From positions 1 to 31,535 of the forward strand of contig JADBKA010000027.1 of assembly GCA_014896635.1 (NCBI GenBank): a stretch of 31,535 nucleotides of DNA, read 5' to 3'. This DNA is from Ktedonobacteraceae bacterium (lineage in GTDB: Bacteria; Chloroflexota; Ktedonobacteria; Ktedonobacterales; Ktedonobacteraceae). The notes below the pieces were generated by a model, which worked only from the letters and a program-made list of their open reading frames with translations, was not told the origin of the DNA and did no database searches. The translations under genes were made by a program, and so were the position numbers. This document shows, piece after piece, positions 7,745 to 17,106 of the stretch; position 1 is the first letter of the stretch; the number at the start of each line of letters is the position of its first letter.

Positions 7745-8367
7745 TAGGTCAGGCGAGTGAACTTCTTCGCCTCTAACATCTTCCGCGCCACGTCGTACCT
7801 CAGCGTCTCTCCCTGCTCAACCAGGCGAACGCTGTTGACAACAAATTCCTCAAACGCGGCTATCGCAGCCTGGCCTTCCTGGAGTTTGAGGGGGGCATCC
7901 TCATAATAGCGCGGATAATTCTGCATATCGACATACTTATCGAGCAATAGTGCAAGTTCATCCAGCACACCCGACAGCTCAGTAGCTGAGGAGAGTAGAG
8001 TATTCGGATTCTTCTCCTGAAGGCGTATCAGCAGTGCTTCTGCATCTGCACAAATCTGGCGCACATGCACGGCGGTCTGTGGCGCTTTGATCTGTGCGAC
8101 GTACCGGCGAATCTGCTCGATCTTCTGGCGTGTCTCGTGGACTTTCTGCCCGGCCTCAAGCGCATAGGCATCAAACTCAACCTGCCTGGCGCTGCGGCTG
8201 TCCACTACAAACCAGGTGCCGAGCGCGGTAAGAAGAAAGAGTACCGTCGCCGCAATGAGTGTCACAAGCGGGGACCAGTGAGCCTGGCCCAGGAGCAGGA
8301 ACGCGATCACGAAGACGACTACACCTGCCCCTAATGCGATGGGAATAGCATAGCGACTGATGTTCAT
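7744..8367 (-). CDS. XpaC-like membrane protein (telA cluster)
   Basis: A 207-aa protein. Two closely spaced transmembrane helices occupy about residues 7-28 and 33-54; the rest is a long helical region (55-207). The pattern of a two-helix anchor plus helices with IEQIRRYVAQIK, ALLLDKYVDMQNYPR and AFEEFVVNSVRLVEQ matches XpaC-type proteins (5-bromo-4-chloroindolyl phosphate hydrolysis family, PF10112), which commonly neighbour telA. The similarity is judged by eye and is moderate. The SD GTAGGAG overlaps the stop codon of the upstream vWA gene (only 9 bp apart), indicating translational coupling. XpaC and TelA are thought to act together at the membrane; no enzymatic activity should be assumed. 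Confidence 0.65.
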   Translation of the reverse strand: MNISRYAIPIALGAGVVVFVIAFLLLGQAHWSPLVTLIAATVLFLLTALGTWFVVDSRSARQVEFDAYALEAGQKVHETRQKIEQIRRYVAQIKAPQTAVHVRQICADAEALLIRLQEKNPNTLLSSATELSGVLDELALLLDKYVDMQNYPRYYEDAPLKLQEGQAAIAAFEEFVVNSVRLVEQGETLRYDVARKMLEAKKFTRLT

Positions 8368-8376
8368 AGAGCACTC

Positions 8377-10020
8377 CTACTTGTAGCCGGTCGCTTCCTT
8401 GAGGGCATCCACCAGATTAGCTTGATTGACAACCGAGCCATGAGATGCATCGGCAACCTGCTGCAACTGTGAGGTGTCAGCGTCCTTGCCAAAGGCAATG
8501 GAGATGACCGGAATATTGATGGATTTGAGCGCATTAATCGCCTGGTCAGCCTTGCCCGTTTCGGATTGCCCATCCGTCATCAAGATGATCAAGCGTTTGC
8601 GCTGCTCGTTCTTCTGCTGATTGAATAGATCTACTGCTCTCAACAGACAGGAATACATATTCGTGCCATCACCAGGCTGGAAGTTATGGATGTTATTGTA
8701 GAGACCCAGGAGTTGAGTGGCGTTGTCACCTTGCACTGTCCAGGGGCCGGCAGCGACATCACCGTTGAAAATCATGACCGAAGTGAGATCCTCAGGATGC
8801 GTCTGAAGGTAGTATTGCTTCGCTTTCGCCTGGTCGAAGACGAGCTGCGAGGCGCTGTCCAGCTCATTCCAGCCATTGTTGCCCGCCATACTGCCTGAGC
8901 CATCCAGGCAATAGATGGCATGTACCGGCTGGCGGTACGCCGTCTGGTAGCGTCCTAGCGCCGCTTCAATGACGTCGGCTGCCGGATAGGTGATCGGCTG
9001 CTGGCTGAGGTTGGCTTTGATGCCCCAGTCAGGATTAAAGACTGACAGATCGGGATTCGTCAGCGAGAGACCAATGCTGGTCGCCGGCCTGCGGCCAATA
9101 TGCATGACTTTCTGCTGTCCCTCAGAGGAGAGCAGGTACTGTTGCAATTTCTGGAACGTCTGCTCCTTCTGCGCGTTCATTGAACCATTATGGGGAAGAA
9201 ATCCCATCGGCGCATCGGCGATAGCCAGGCTATCTTTAGGATAGACCACGTAGAGCGGCTCATGCCCCTGTTTGATCAGCTCCTGATTCTTCTCAATGAC
9301 CAGGGCCTCGTACACAAACAAGGTCCTGCACCTGGCCTCATTGCTGACACAGCCATTCATCAGCGTGCCCGTACTGGGAGGAGTCTGATCCATTGCGCGA
9401 ATGAAGCGCGTAATACCATCCTCTACCGGCTTAGAATTCAATTGCTGCATGGTCAACGCTTCACCCGGTCCGTTACCAGCGAAGTAATTGAGAAAAGCAA
9501 AGAAGACGGTGGCGCCGGAGTTTGATTGGGAAGGATTGGTCAGCCAGGTAGTTGTCTGGTGAGACTCCACCGCCTTGAGGATCTCGGCAATGGAAACATC
9601 GTGGCCCACAAAACCGAGTTTTTGCATCTCGGATTTCCAGCCAGCATAGACCAGCGGGGAAATGAACATCGGCTTGACAGATTTGAGCCTGCCATCGCGG
9701 TCCCCAACCTGCTGAAATACGGTACTGGCAAACCAGAAAACATCATAAGGACTGTTCCCCTGCGCAAGCAGCCGCGCCTGGTCTACCGAACCCTTCAAGG
9801 TATAGTTACAGGTAATGCCTTGCGAACGACACCAGGGAACAACAATGGTATCTAATATCGCCTGCTGTTCACTGCCAGCGATAATATTGAGGACTTTTGG
9901 ATCATCCACATAATTCGCCGGCTGACCATTTTTCGATGGCTGGTTATTCTCAGAAGGACCACATGCAGCCAGCACAACGCTGAACAGGAGAAGAAAAGAG
10001 AGCAGGTATTTCTTATACAT
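8377..10020 (-). CDS. Lipoprotein with solute-binding-like domain fused to a vWA domain
   Basis: A 547-aa surface lipoprotein. The signal peptide ends in a lipobox L-A-A-C with Cys20. Residues 41-330 form a type-2 periplasmic-binding-like domain (VLNIIAGSEQQAILDTIV, YDVFWFAST, WLTNPSQSNSGATVFFAFLNYF). Residues 365-547 are a von Willebrand A domain with an intact metal-ion-dependent adhesion site: D373-G-S375-G-S377, Thr453 in GDGTN, and Asp483 in LMTDGQS. vWA domains bind a partner through the bound metal. It is the first gene of the leftward cluster; a GAGGAG site lies 10-12 nt before the ATG, behind an AT-rich upstream region where I could not settle on a promoter. The architecture suggests a ligand-gated adhesion or sensor module feeding XpaC-like and TelA proteins; that role is inference. 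Confidence 0.85.
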   Translation of the reverse strand: MYKKYLLSFLLLFSVVLAACGPSENNQPSKNGQPANYVDDPKVLNIIAGSEQQAILDTIVVPWCRSQGITCNYTLKGSVDQARLLAQGNSPYDVFWFASTVFQQVGDRDGRLKSVKPMFISPLVYAGWKSEMQKLGFVGHDVSIAEILKAVESHQTTTWLTNPSQSNSGATVFFAFLNYFAGNGPGEALTMQQLNSKPVEDGITRFIRAMDQTPPSTGTLMNGCVSNEARCRTLFVYEALVIEKNQELIKQGHEPLYVVYPKDSLAIADAPMGFLPHNGSMNAQKEQTFQKLQQYLLSSEGQQKVMHIGRRPATSIGLSLTNPDLSVFNPDWGIKANLSQQPITYPAADVIEAALGRYQTAYRQPVHAIYCLDGSGSMAGNNGWNELDSASQLVFDQAKAKQYYLQTHPEDLTSVMIFNGDVAAGPWTVQGDNATQLLGLYNNIHNFQPGDGTNMYSCLLRAVDLFNQQKNEQRKRLIILMTDGQSETGKADQAINALKSINIPVISIAFGKDADTSQLQQVADASHGSVVNQANLVDALKEATGYK

Positions 10021-10126
10021 GAGAGAAATCTCCTCAATGCTAATTGCTAAGAATGCAGTAAGTTCTCTTAAAATTTACTTTTAATAGATTAAAACGATTT
10101 TAAAACACTAATATAATATGCTCTCT

Positions 10127-10206
10127 GAAGAGTTTTTCAGGAGACGCCAACACCGCTACGCAGGGACCCGGTCCCACTCTATGAAACCGAACCCGATTGC
10201 GTGAAG
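10127..10206. repeat. Degenerate third copy of the dispersed repeat plus GC-rich palindromes
   Basis: GAAGAGTTTTTCAGGAGACGCC resembles the cores near 3206 and 7722. It is followed by the palindrome GGGACC-C-GGTCCC (10163-10175) and GGGCCGGCCC near 10197-10206. As in the 3-kb element, a TTTTTC core lies next to a GGGACCCGG motif. No coding potential is seen from 10021 to 10398. Confidence 0.4.
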
Positions 10207-10398
10207 GGCCGGCCCCCACTTTGCACTATCCGTTGCGGACTATGCCATAAGGATAGGGCATTTCCTGCACTTCCAAAATGACTGGCTTTTCCAGACTTCA
10301 ATTTTATTTCATATTTCAGTTGCTACTATAGCATAAAAACGTCATAGCAACAAGAGGGGAAGCATTGCTCGCCGATTCTAGAAACTGGCAGAAATGCC

Positions 10399-10427
10399 TT
10401 GACATTGCTCACAAAGTATGGTATATA
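10399..10427 (+). promoter_or_regulatory. Strong sigma-70-type promoter of the structured RNA
   Basis: Consensus TTGACA (10399-10404), 17-bp spacer, TATATA (10422-10427) preceded by an extended TGG; an overlapping TATAAT (10424-10429) has a 19-bp spacer. Transcription should start near 10434. This is the best promoter in the window, and no open reading frame of useful length follows it on this strand. Confidence 0.75.
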
Positions 10428-10433
10428 ATAGAT

Positions 10434-10850
10434 AGTCCCGATAGGGGACATCTTCCAGGGAGGAAAGGAACCCTGGCATTTGGCTCAAGGCCTTGTAAAA
10501 GGGAGCACCGAAAGGAGGCCTTATGCGACCAATGAAGAAACCATTACGCATATTTGGGATGGTTTTTCAAATTGACTAGGAATGCCCGTGAATACGGGCT
10601 TGCCGAACCCCTGAGCGTCTGATCATCCCTGTTCTATCTGATGCGACTCCTGGAGAGATCGCTGAGTCTCACCGACGACTTACGGCGAGCGGGATGCTCA
10701 GAGGTAAGCAGGGGAGCCTGGATAAAAGTCCAGAGCCGACGATCCTGTGGATCATGTGGATAAGGACTCGGTTTACTATAACACGGGAGTTGTGAAGAGC
10801 AAAAGAAGATTTGAGGGCCGGTATCCTCTGATAGCCGGCCCTCGTGATTT
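10434..10850 (+). ncRNA. Structured non-coding RNA of about 400 nt, family not recognised
   Basis: Bounded by a strong promoter and an intrinsic terminator. Consecutive hairpins are visible: GTCCC/GGGAC (10435-10449); CCAGGG/CCCTGG (10455-10476) with a purine-rich loop; AAGGCCT/AGGCCTT (10487-10493 with 10516-10522); a two-part stem ATGCG...CGCAT enclosing AATG/CATT (10523-10551); GCCCGT/ACGGGC with a GAAT loop (10584-10599); CTGGA/TCCAG (10718-10733); GATCC/GGATC (10741-10753), the last enclosed by a wobble-containing stem of 10734-10739 with 10768-10773. I do not find the conserved blocks of RNase P RNA, tmRNA, SRP RNA or the common riboswitches. The next gene (lepA) points the other way, so a cis-regulatory role on lepA is unlikely. 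A free-standing, highly expressed RNA fits best. Confidence 0.6.
10813..10843. terminator. Bidirectional terminator of the structured RNA and lepA
   Basis: GAGGGCCGG (10813-10821) pairs with CCGGCCCTC (10835-10843); TAT/ATA extends the stem past a bulged G. Rightward flank GTGATTTTGT; leftward flank (minus strand) AAATCTTCTTTTGC. Confidence 0.7.
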
Positions 10851-10888
10851 TGTCTTCATGATTCTCGCCTCGATGAGGGAAAAAGCTC

Positions 10889-12693
<1,805 letters not shown>

Positions 12694-12697
<4 letters not shown>

Positions 12698-13905
12698 TCT
12701 ACAATAATTCCTCCACACAGAACCTCATCACCATTCTCGCCGCCATAAAAGACAGCGGCCTGGCCGGGGGTGATGGCCCGCTGCGGGTGCAGCAGTCTCA
12801 CATGTGCGCGATCCCCTGCCAGCGGCGTAATCTGTGCCGGCTGTTCTGGCGCCTTGTAGCGGATCTTGACATATGCGGCAAATGGCTCGCCGGGTATTTC
12901 TCCGCTGAGATAATGCATCGCGCCGACGAGAAACTCCTCGCGCTCCAGCGCGGATGCTGGCCCTACAATCAGTGCATTGCGCTCACTGTCGATTTTCAGC
13001 ACATGCAGCGGTTCCTTTGAGGCCAATCCCAGCCCTTTGCGCTGTCCGATGGTATAGTAGGCCAGACCGCGATGACGACCCAGCAGATTGCCCTGCCGGT
13101 CATAGATCGGTCCGGGCTTCGGTATCGCAATCAACGGGCCAGAACCGTCTGCCTGGCTTCCCGTCCAACCTCCCTTCACACTCGTACCTCCGCTTACCCC
13201 GGCACCTACTACCAGTTCCTCGCCGACTTCGGCCTTCGCCGCCGCATAGCGGTCGATAAAACCTCGATAATCGTCCTGAGCGACGAAGCAGATCTCCTGA
13301 CTTTCTGCCTTTGTCGCCACTGGCAAACCACGTTCAGCCGCCATCGCCCGCACTTGCGCTTTGGTATAGTTTCCCAGTGGGAAGCAGGCATGCGCCAGTT
13401 GATACTGATTCAGGACATGCAGGACATAGGACTGATCCTTCTCCAGGTCAAGCGCGCGGCGCAGACGGCGCTTGCCGGTCAATGGATGCTCGTCCACGCG
13501 CACATAATGTCCCGTCGCCAGGTAATCCGCGTCAAGCGCCAATGCGCGGTTGAGCAGTGTGGTAAAGCGAATATGCCGGTTACAGCGCAGGCAGGGATTC
13601 GGTGTGCGCCCGGCGACATATTCTTCGTAGAAGAAGTCTACAATCGTATTTTTAAACTCTTCCTCAACATTGACGAGATAAAATGGAATATCAAGCATGC
13701 GCGCTACACGCCTGGCATCGTCAACCGCTTCCAGCGAGCAGCACTTATTCTGCACAACACGCTCAATGCCATCATCCTCTATCACGCCCGGTTCCGACCA
13801 GAGACGCAACATGATGCCAATGACCTCATGACCCTGCTCCTTGAGCAGTGCAGCGGCGACCGAGCTATCCACGCCGCCGCTCATTGCGACGACTATTCGT
13901 GCCAT
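12694..13905 (-). CDS. mnmA: tRNA-specific 2-thiouridylase MnmA
   Basis: A 403-aa cytosolic enzyme that thiolates U34 at the wobble position of tRNAs for Lys, Glu and Gln, using ATP and a persulfide sulfur carrier. The ATP-pyrophosphatase loop SGGVDSS lies at residues 9-15. The nucleophile Cys105 (TPNPCLRCN) and the persulfide Cys206 (ESQEICFV) are both present, as are the tRNA-binding KDQSYVL block and the GQRKGLG motif. An unusual Gly/Ser-rich insert at about 225-262 makes the protein 30-40 residues longer than most MnmA. GGAAGAAG lies upstream of the ATG. The leader carries a terminator-like hairpin (13990-14020) and a TTGACA box at 14106-14111. lepA follows with a 4-bp overlap, joining tRNA modification to translation. 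Confidence 0.96.
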
Positions 13906-13989
13906 AATGTTTCTTTCAGCTTCTTCCTGTTATCAGGAACTCTCTCTTTACAAGAACTCTTCTCTACGCTCCATCAGCTACTTATGTAG

Positions 13990-14020
13990 AAAAAAGGACC
14001 AGCCACACGCGGGCCAGCCC
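13990..14020 (-). terminator. Terminator-like hairpin in the mnmA leader (possible attenuator)
   Basis: On the minus strand GGGCTGGCC (14020-14012) can pair with GGCTGGTCC (14004-13996) over 9 bp including three G-U pairs, with a 7-nt loop, followed by six T (13995-13990). No leftward gene lies upstream, so it is most easily read as a transcription attenuator ahead of mnmA-lepA. A 19-codon frame without a clear SD starts at an ATG upstream of the stem and ends just past the T run. Confidence 0.45.
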
Positions 14021-14082
14021 TGTCGCCTTTACCATTTGCATACAGGAGTGCGGAGAGATGAACGCTTTTCTTTACCCTGTTC

Positions 14083-14111
14083 AGCGTAACACAGCACGCA
14101 CATTTTGTCAA
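14083..14111 (-). promoter_or_regulatory. Possible promoter of mnmA-lepA
   Basis: Perfect TTGACA (14111-14106) with a 17-bp spacer to a weak -10, TACGCT (14088-14083). Transcription would begin about 170 nt before the mnmA ATG, upstream of the hairpin at 13990-14020. The poor -10 keeps confidence low. Confidence 0.3.
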
Positions 14112-14159
14112 AGGCCAGACAACAGCGAACAGCGCAGCAACTCACAACGACAGACCCCC

Positions 14160-14188
14160 TCGACGGCTCTCACTCTTTTGTATATAAT
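14160..14188 (+). promoter_or_regulatory. Predicted promoter of the tail-anchored protein gene
   Basis: TCGACG (14160-14165) is 17 bp from TATAAT (14183-14188), giving a leader of about 30 nt. The -10 context TATATAATAG is the same as in the promoter of the structured RNA. Together with the two minus-strand elements this accounts for the 319-bp gap between mnmA and 14225. Confidence 0.5.
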
Positions 14189-14224
14189 AGCGGTAGTGTA
14201 GCGTAACCGAAGGAGCCATCAATT

Positions 14225-14749
14225 ATGCCAAAGAGATCTACTGCACGCAGCAGAACACAGCGTCAGAAAGCAAAGGCGCAGAAACATATAGAGCTTGTGC
14301 GATCAGATGTAGCCACGCAAGAACCCGCAGCGGTCGAAATACTTGAAGCACCTGAAAGCACCGAAGAACATGAAGAAGAGCGCAAACTGCCCGCTGCCAC
14401 TGATACTACAAAAGAGAAGAAAGAATCGACCAGAGCAACATCTGTAGCAGTCGCAAAGTCAGAAGAAGCAGCCGAAGAGACCACTAGCAGAGAGACAGAA
14501 ACAAAAAGGAAACTCACATCCGTAGCGGCAAAAAATGAGAAGCCCGTTACAGCCTCTCAAAACAGTGCTTCCGCTTCTCTCGCCGCTCGCCGCCAGGGTG
14601 CGCAACGGGCGCAGCGCAGCGCACCATCGCTGCTCTCACCCGAACATTTCGCTCACGTACGCCGCGACTTGATCACGGTTGCCATACTGGCGAGTCTGAT
14701 GCTCGTTATTCTCATCGTGCTCTACTTTGTTCTTGCCGCCAAAGCATAG
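14225..14749 (+). CDS. Low-complexity protein with a C-terminal membrane anchor, unknown function
   Basis: A 174-aa protein. Residues 1-20 are strongly basic (KRSTARSRTQRQKAKAQK), residues 30-115 are rich in Glu, Thr, Ala and Lys and probably disordered, and residues 151-171 form a single hydrophobic helix (VAILASLMLVILIVLYFVL) ending three residues before the stop. It should therefore be a tail-anchored membrane protein with the disordered part in the cytoplasm, although the opposite topology is not excluded. No family is recognised. The SD AAGGAG sits 10 nt before the ATG, and the gene has its own promoter and terminator, so it is a monocistronic unit. The basic N-terminus might contact nucleic acid, but that is conjecture. 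Confidence 0.75.
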   Translation: MPKRSTARSRTQRQKAKAQKHIELVRSDVATQEPAAVEILEAPESTEEHEEERKLPAATDTTKEKKESTRATSVAVAKSEEAAEETTSRETETKRKLTSVAAKNEKPVTASQNSASASLAARRQGAQRAQRSAPSLLSPEHFAHVRRDLITVAILASLMLVILIVLYFVLAAKA

Positions 14750-14780
14750 ACAGGGCAATGCACATTATTCGGCAAAGCAG

Positions 14781-14830
14781 AGAGACACCGACCGCTCGAA
14801 TCCCTGTTGCCGCAATCGGTGTCTCTTTCC
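14781..14830 (+). terminator. Intrinsic terminator after the tail-anchored protein gene
   Basis: AGAGACACCGA (14781-14791) pairs perfectly with TCGGTGTCTCT (14816-14826) over 11 bp, followed by TTTCCCTG. The loop is rather long (24 nt). Confidence 0.65.
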
Positions 14831-14923
14831 CTGTTTGTTGTGGACGCCGGCTCCCTCTTTGTTCAGGCAGACGCCGGTGGTTGAAACACCGGCCAGGCCG
14901 GAGATAGGAAAGAAAATCTTTAT

Positions 14924-15205
14924 TTATTGTACAAGAGGGCGGGTGCCTATGCCTGCGGGAATACCATGACGATGAGCGGCGGGAATCGTTACACCCAGCA
15001 CGCGCTGGATCGCCATAGTATGGCTGCAATCACCCCAATCGTGGAAAAAGCGACAAGTACAGTACCACTCGCCGTTGTCGTACGTGGTGGTATGGACATC
15101 GTTCTCGCCCTGGAACTGGACCTCGAAGCGCGTGAACTGGATGCGCTCAGGCTCTTCTGCATAGCGTTTCGCTTTTGCGATCTTACTGATCATGCTTGAA
15201 TTCAT
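14924..15205 (-). CDS. Small SWIM-type zinc-finger protein
   Basis: A 93-aa protein. Residues 44-72 carry a SWIM-like CxCx(n)CxH signature (WYCTC...GDCSHTMAIQRVLG), which binds one zinc ion; SWIM domains bind DNA or proteins. The N-terminal part (KAKRYAEEPERIQFTRFEVQFQGENDVHTTTYDNG) looks like the two-strand lead-in seen in stand-alone bacterial SWIM proteins. The start at 15205 is preferred over the longer open frame to 15289 because AAGGAG lies about 12 nt upstream and the domain lead-in is complete. No partner gene is adjacent. The specific target is unknown. Confidence 0.75.
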   Translation of the reverse strand: MNSSMISKIAKAKRYAEEPERIQFTRFEVQFQGENDVHTTTYDNGEWYCTCRFFHDWGDCSHTMAIQRVLGVTIPAAHRHGIPAGIGTRPLVQ

Positions 15206-15455
15206 GTATCTCTCACTCTCCTTAAAGTTTAACAACCATTGCATGTCCACCTGTCGTCTCTTATAGGTGCAGGCATCAACTATTTCCACCGGACATTACC
15301 AGATCGGTAAACGCCAGAAAAAAGACTGATACCCTCCTTTCGTGCTGAGAAATAACGATACGCTCAGGCCACTCTCTCCGCAGCGACCTGAAAAACAATG
15401 GCCCACAGAATGAGGATAAATCAATGAGCCCGGCTCTCCAGGAGCGCATAATATT
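15206..15455. other. Intergenic stretch without a recognised feature
   Basis: Upstream region of the SWIM gene. The AAGGAG of that gene lies at its left edge; no further gene, convincing promoter or repeat was found. Confidence 0.5.
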
Positions 15456-15462
15456 TTACGTA

Positions 15463-15496
15463 ATAAAAAACACCAGGATAGAACCTAACCTGGTGT
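15463..15496 (-). terminator. Intrinsic terminator (minus strand)
   Basis: 7-bp GC-rich stem CACCAGG/CCTGGTG extended by A-T pairs, 11-nt loop, followed by six T and TATTA. It ends either the candidate sRNA or the glycosyltransferase transcript. Confidence 0.75.
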
Positions 15497-15699
15497 GATT
15501 GTTCAGTTTGCGTGCTGGTGTTCGTCTCTGCTCCCACTCGCAGCGCAAGCGTTCGCGGTATTGATGAGACTGAATCCATAAGCACTTCACCTTACTCAGG
15601 ATTTGTTTCACGTATGTGAACACCTGTTCGACCGTCTCTGTGCCGTCACACACAGAGATACAGGCTCCACTGACTGTATGATCAAGGTCTCCTCCTGTT
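15463..15699 (-). ncRNA. Candidate small RNA (about 235 nt)
   Basis: The minus strand has an extended -10 promoter (15734-15706) and a perfect intrinsic terminator: CACCAGG/CCTGGTG (15495-15489 with 15477-15471) followed by TTTTTTATTA. The predicted transcript starts near 15699, contains AGGAGG shortly after its start, and ends near 15463. A longer open frame crosses the region but begins inside the glycosyltransferase gene and ends beyond the terminator, so I do not accept it as coding. A short TTG-initiated peptide behind the AGGAGG cannot be excluded. It may instead be the 3' UTR of the upstream glycosyltransferase transcript. Confidence 0.4.
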
Positions 15700-15705
15700 G
15701 CCACG

Positions 15706-15734
15706 ATTATACCATAGAGATAGGTGAAAGTCCA
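15706..15734 (-). promoter_or_regulatory. Extended -10 promoter downstream of the glycosyltransferase gene
   Basis: Minus strand TGGACT (15734-15729), 17-bp spacer, TATAAT (15711-15706) preceded by ATGG, which supplies an extended TGG element. Confidence 0.5.
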
Positions 15735-15850
15735 CCCTCCCGGCATGGGATTCAGACACAAACGTGTCACAAACATTGTCAAGCAATAGACCCACACATT
15801 TTTGACAAACCGTGCTACTTGCACATACGAATGATAGCTCGCCTGTTTTT

Positions 15851-17074
15851 TTAGCGCGCTGCCATGCACGATGCATCACAGATCAGTTCATCATAAAGAC
15901 TGTGAACGCTCGCGGCAACGTTTTGCCAGCTAAAGTGCAGGACTGAAGCGCGACAGGCAGCTTGCATGCTGGCATACAACTCCTCGTCGCGCAGCAGGGC
16001 ATCCAATTTTTCGGCAAAAAAACCGGGACAGCGTGGTACAAGAAAGCCAGTCTCACCATGACGCACGATGGTTGCCAGACCTCCGGCGCGCGTCGCCACC
16101 ACAGGCGTCCCACAGGCCAGTGACTCGGCGGCGACCAGGCCAAAGATCTCATGATATGATGGCACAACGGTCACATCAGCGGCGCTGTAAATCAGCGGCA
16201 GCTCCTGCTGTGGCCGAGCATCCAGGAAGTGAACGCGCTGCCGGATATCCAGTTGTTCAGCCAGTTGTTGCAATTTGAGCCGCTCTTCATCCTCGCCCGG
16301 CTTGCCCCCGACGATTAGCACCTGCGCCGGTTCCTCCATCATCGAGGCGGCGCGCAGCAGCACATCAGGTCCTTTGAAAGGATCAAGCCGCCCGGCGAAA
16401 AGCAAGAGTGGCTGTTGCAAACTCAGTCCCAGGTGTGCGCGCGCCTGCTGTTTCGCCTGCGGCACAAACCGCTGTAGATCGACACCGCAAGGAATGACGG
16501 CGACGCGATGAGGAGTGGCCCCATAATGGCGTATCATCTGGAGCCGTTCATCGGCGGTTGCCGCAATAATACGGTCAGCCTGCTGTATAAGCTTCTGCTC
16601 CATCACCAGGCGCAGCGGCGGCTCGGCCTCGGCAGGGTTAGCGAGTTGCTTGAGACGAGCCAGCGTGTGAAACATGATGATGTGCGGTACATCCCATTGC
16701 CGGGCCAGTTGCGAGGCAACCACGCCGGAGAGCCAGTAATGGCTATGGACAAGATCATAGCTCCTGGTTTCGCGCTTGCGGAAAGCTTCGACGCTGCGTA
16801 CAAAAGCCGGGAGATAGCGGTAGAGGTCATGCTTACGAACGGGGGCCAGCGGCCCGGCTTTCACATGCACCACGCGGATCTTTGAGTTGAGCTGGATGAC
16901 CTGTGGAGTCTGTTCGTTCGTCCAGCGGGTGAAGATATCAATACAGACGTTGCGCTCTGCCAGCGCCTGCGCCAGCTCGCGCATATAAACATTCATGCCA
17001 CCAGCGTCCTTCGTTCGCCCTGGCAGATCCAGAGGCGACGTATGCACGCTGAACATGGCAACAGCATACGACAT
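15851..17074 (-). CDS. Family 4 glycosyltransferase (GT-B fold)
   Basis: A 407-aa retaining glycosyltransferase of the GT4 / sucrose-synthase-like group. The N-terminal Rossmann domain opens with AMFSVHTSP and a glycine-rich DAGGMNVYMRELAQAL loop, as in MshA- or sucrose-phosphate-synthase-like enzymes. The C-terminal domain has LLLFAGRLDPFKGPDVLL (donor-phosphate region) and the E-x7-E motif EIFGLVAAE, where the more usual form is ESFGLVALE. The donor is presumably a nucleotide sugar; the acceptor is unknown. ATG 17074 is used; TTG 17080 is closer to the AAGGAG (5 versus 11 nt) and remains possible. A 20-codon ORF with an excellent SD ends 27-33 bp upstream. The gene lies in the same leftward group as the phosphatase and ATPase genes. 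Confidence 0.9.
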   Translation of the reverse strand: MSYAVAMFSVHTSPLDLPGRTKDAGGMNVYMRELAQALAERNVCIDIFTRWTNEQTPQVIQLNSKIRVVHVKAGPLAPVRKHDLYRYLPAFVRSVEAFRKRETRSYDLVHSHYWLSGVVASQLARQWDVPHIIMFHTLARLKQLANPAEAEPPLRLVMEQKLIQQADRIIAATADERLQMIRHYGATPHRVAVIPCGVDLQRFVPQAKQQARAHLGLSLQQPLLLFAGRLDPFKGPDVLLRAASMMEEPAQVLIVGGKPGEDEERLKLQQLAEQLDIRQRVHFLDARPQQELPLIYSAADVTVVPSYHEIFGLVAAESLACGTPVVATRAGGLATIVRHGETGFLVPRCPGFFAEKLDALLRDEELYASMQAACRASVLHFSWQNVAASVHSLYDELICDASCMAAR

Positions 17075-17106
17075 GTTCAAATATGCTCCTTTTCTCTCTT
17101 CTGTTG

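Noticed and set aside
10711..10773. FMN-riboswitch-like segment: CTGG hairpin, then AGAGCCGACG, then a GTGGAT stretch
   Set aside because: Only the 3' part resembles the FMN element; the conserved 5' half is not found and no riboflavin gene follows on this strand.
10734..10773. Group II intron domain V-like stem (GAGCC...CGGTT)
   Set aside because: The AGC triad and the characteristic bulge are missing, and there is no reverse transcriptase or intron boundary.
13072..13989. 305-codon plus-strand frame opposite mnmA
   Set aside because: It is antisense to an unambiguous MnmA gene; no domain or SD.
15456..15869. 137-codon minus-strand frame
   Set aside because: It starts within the glycosyltransferase gene, has no SD, and runs through an excellent terminator before stopping.
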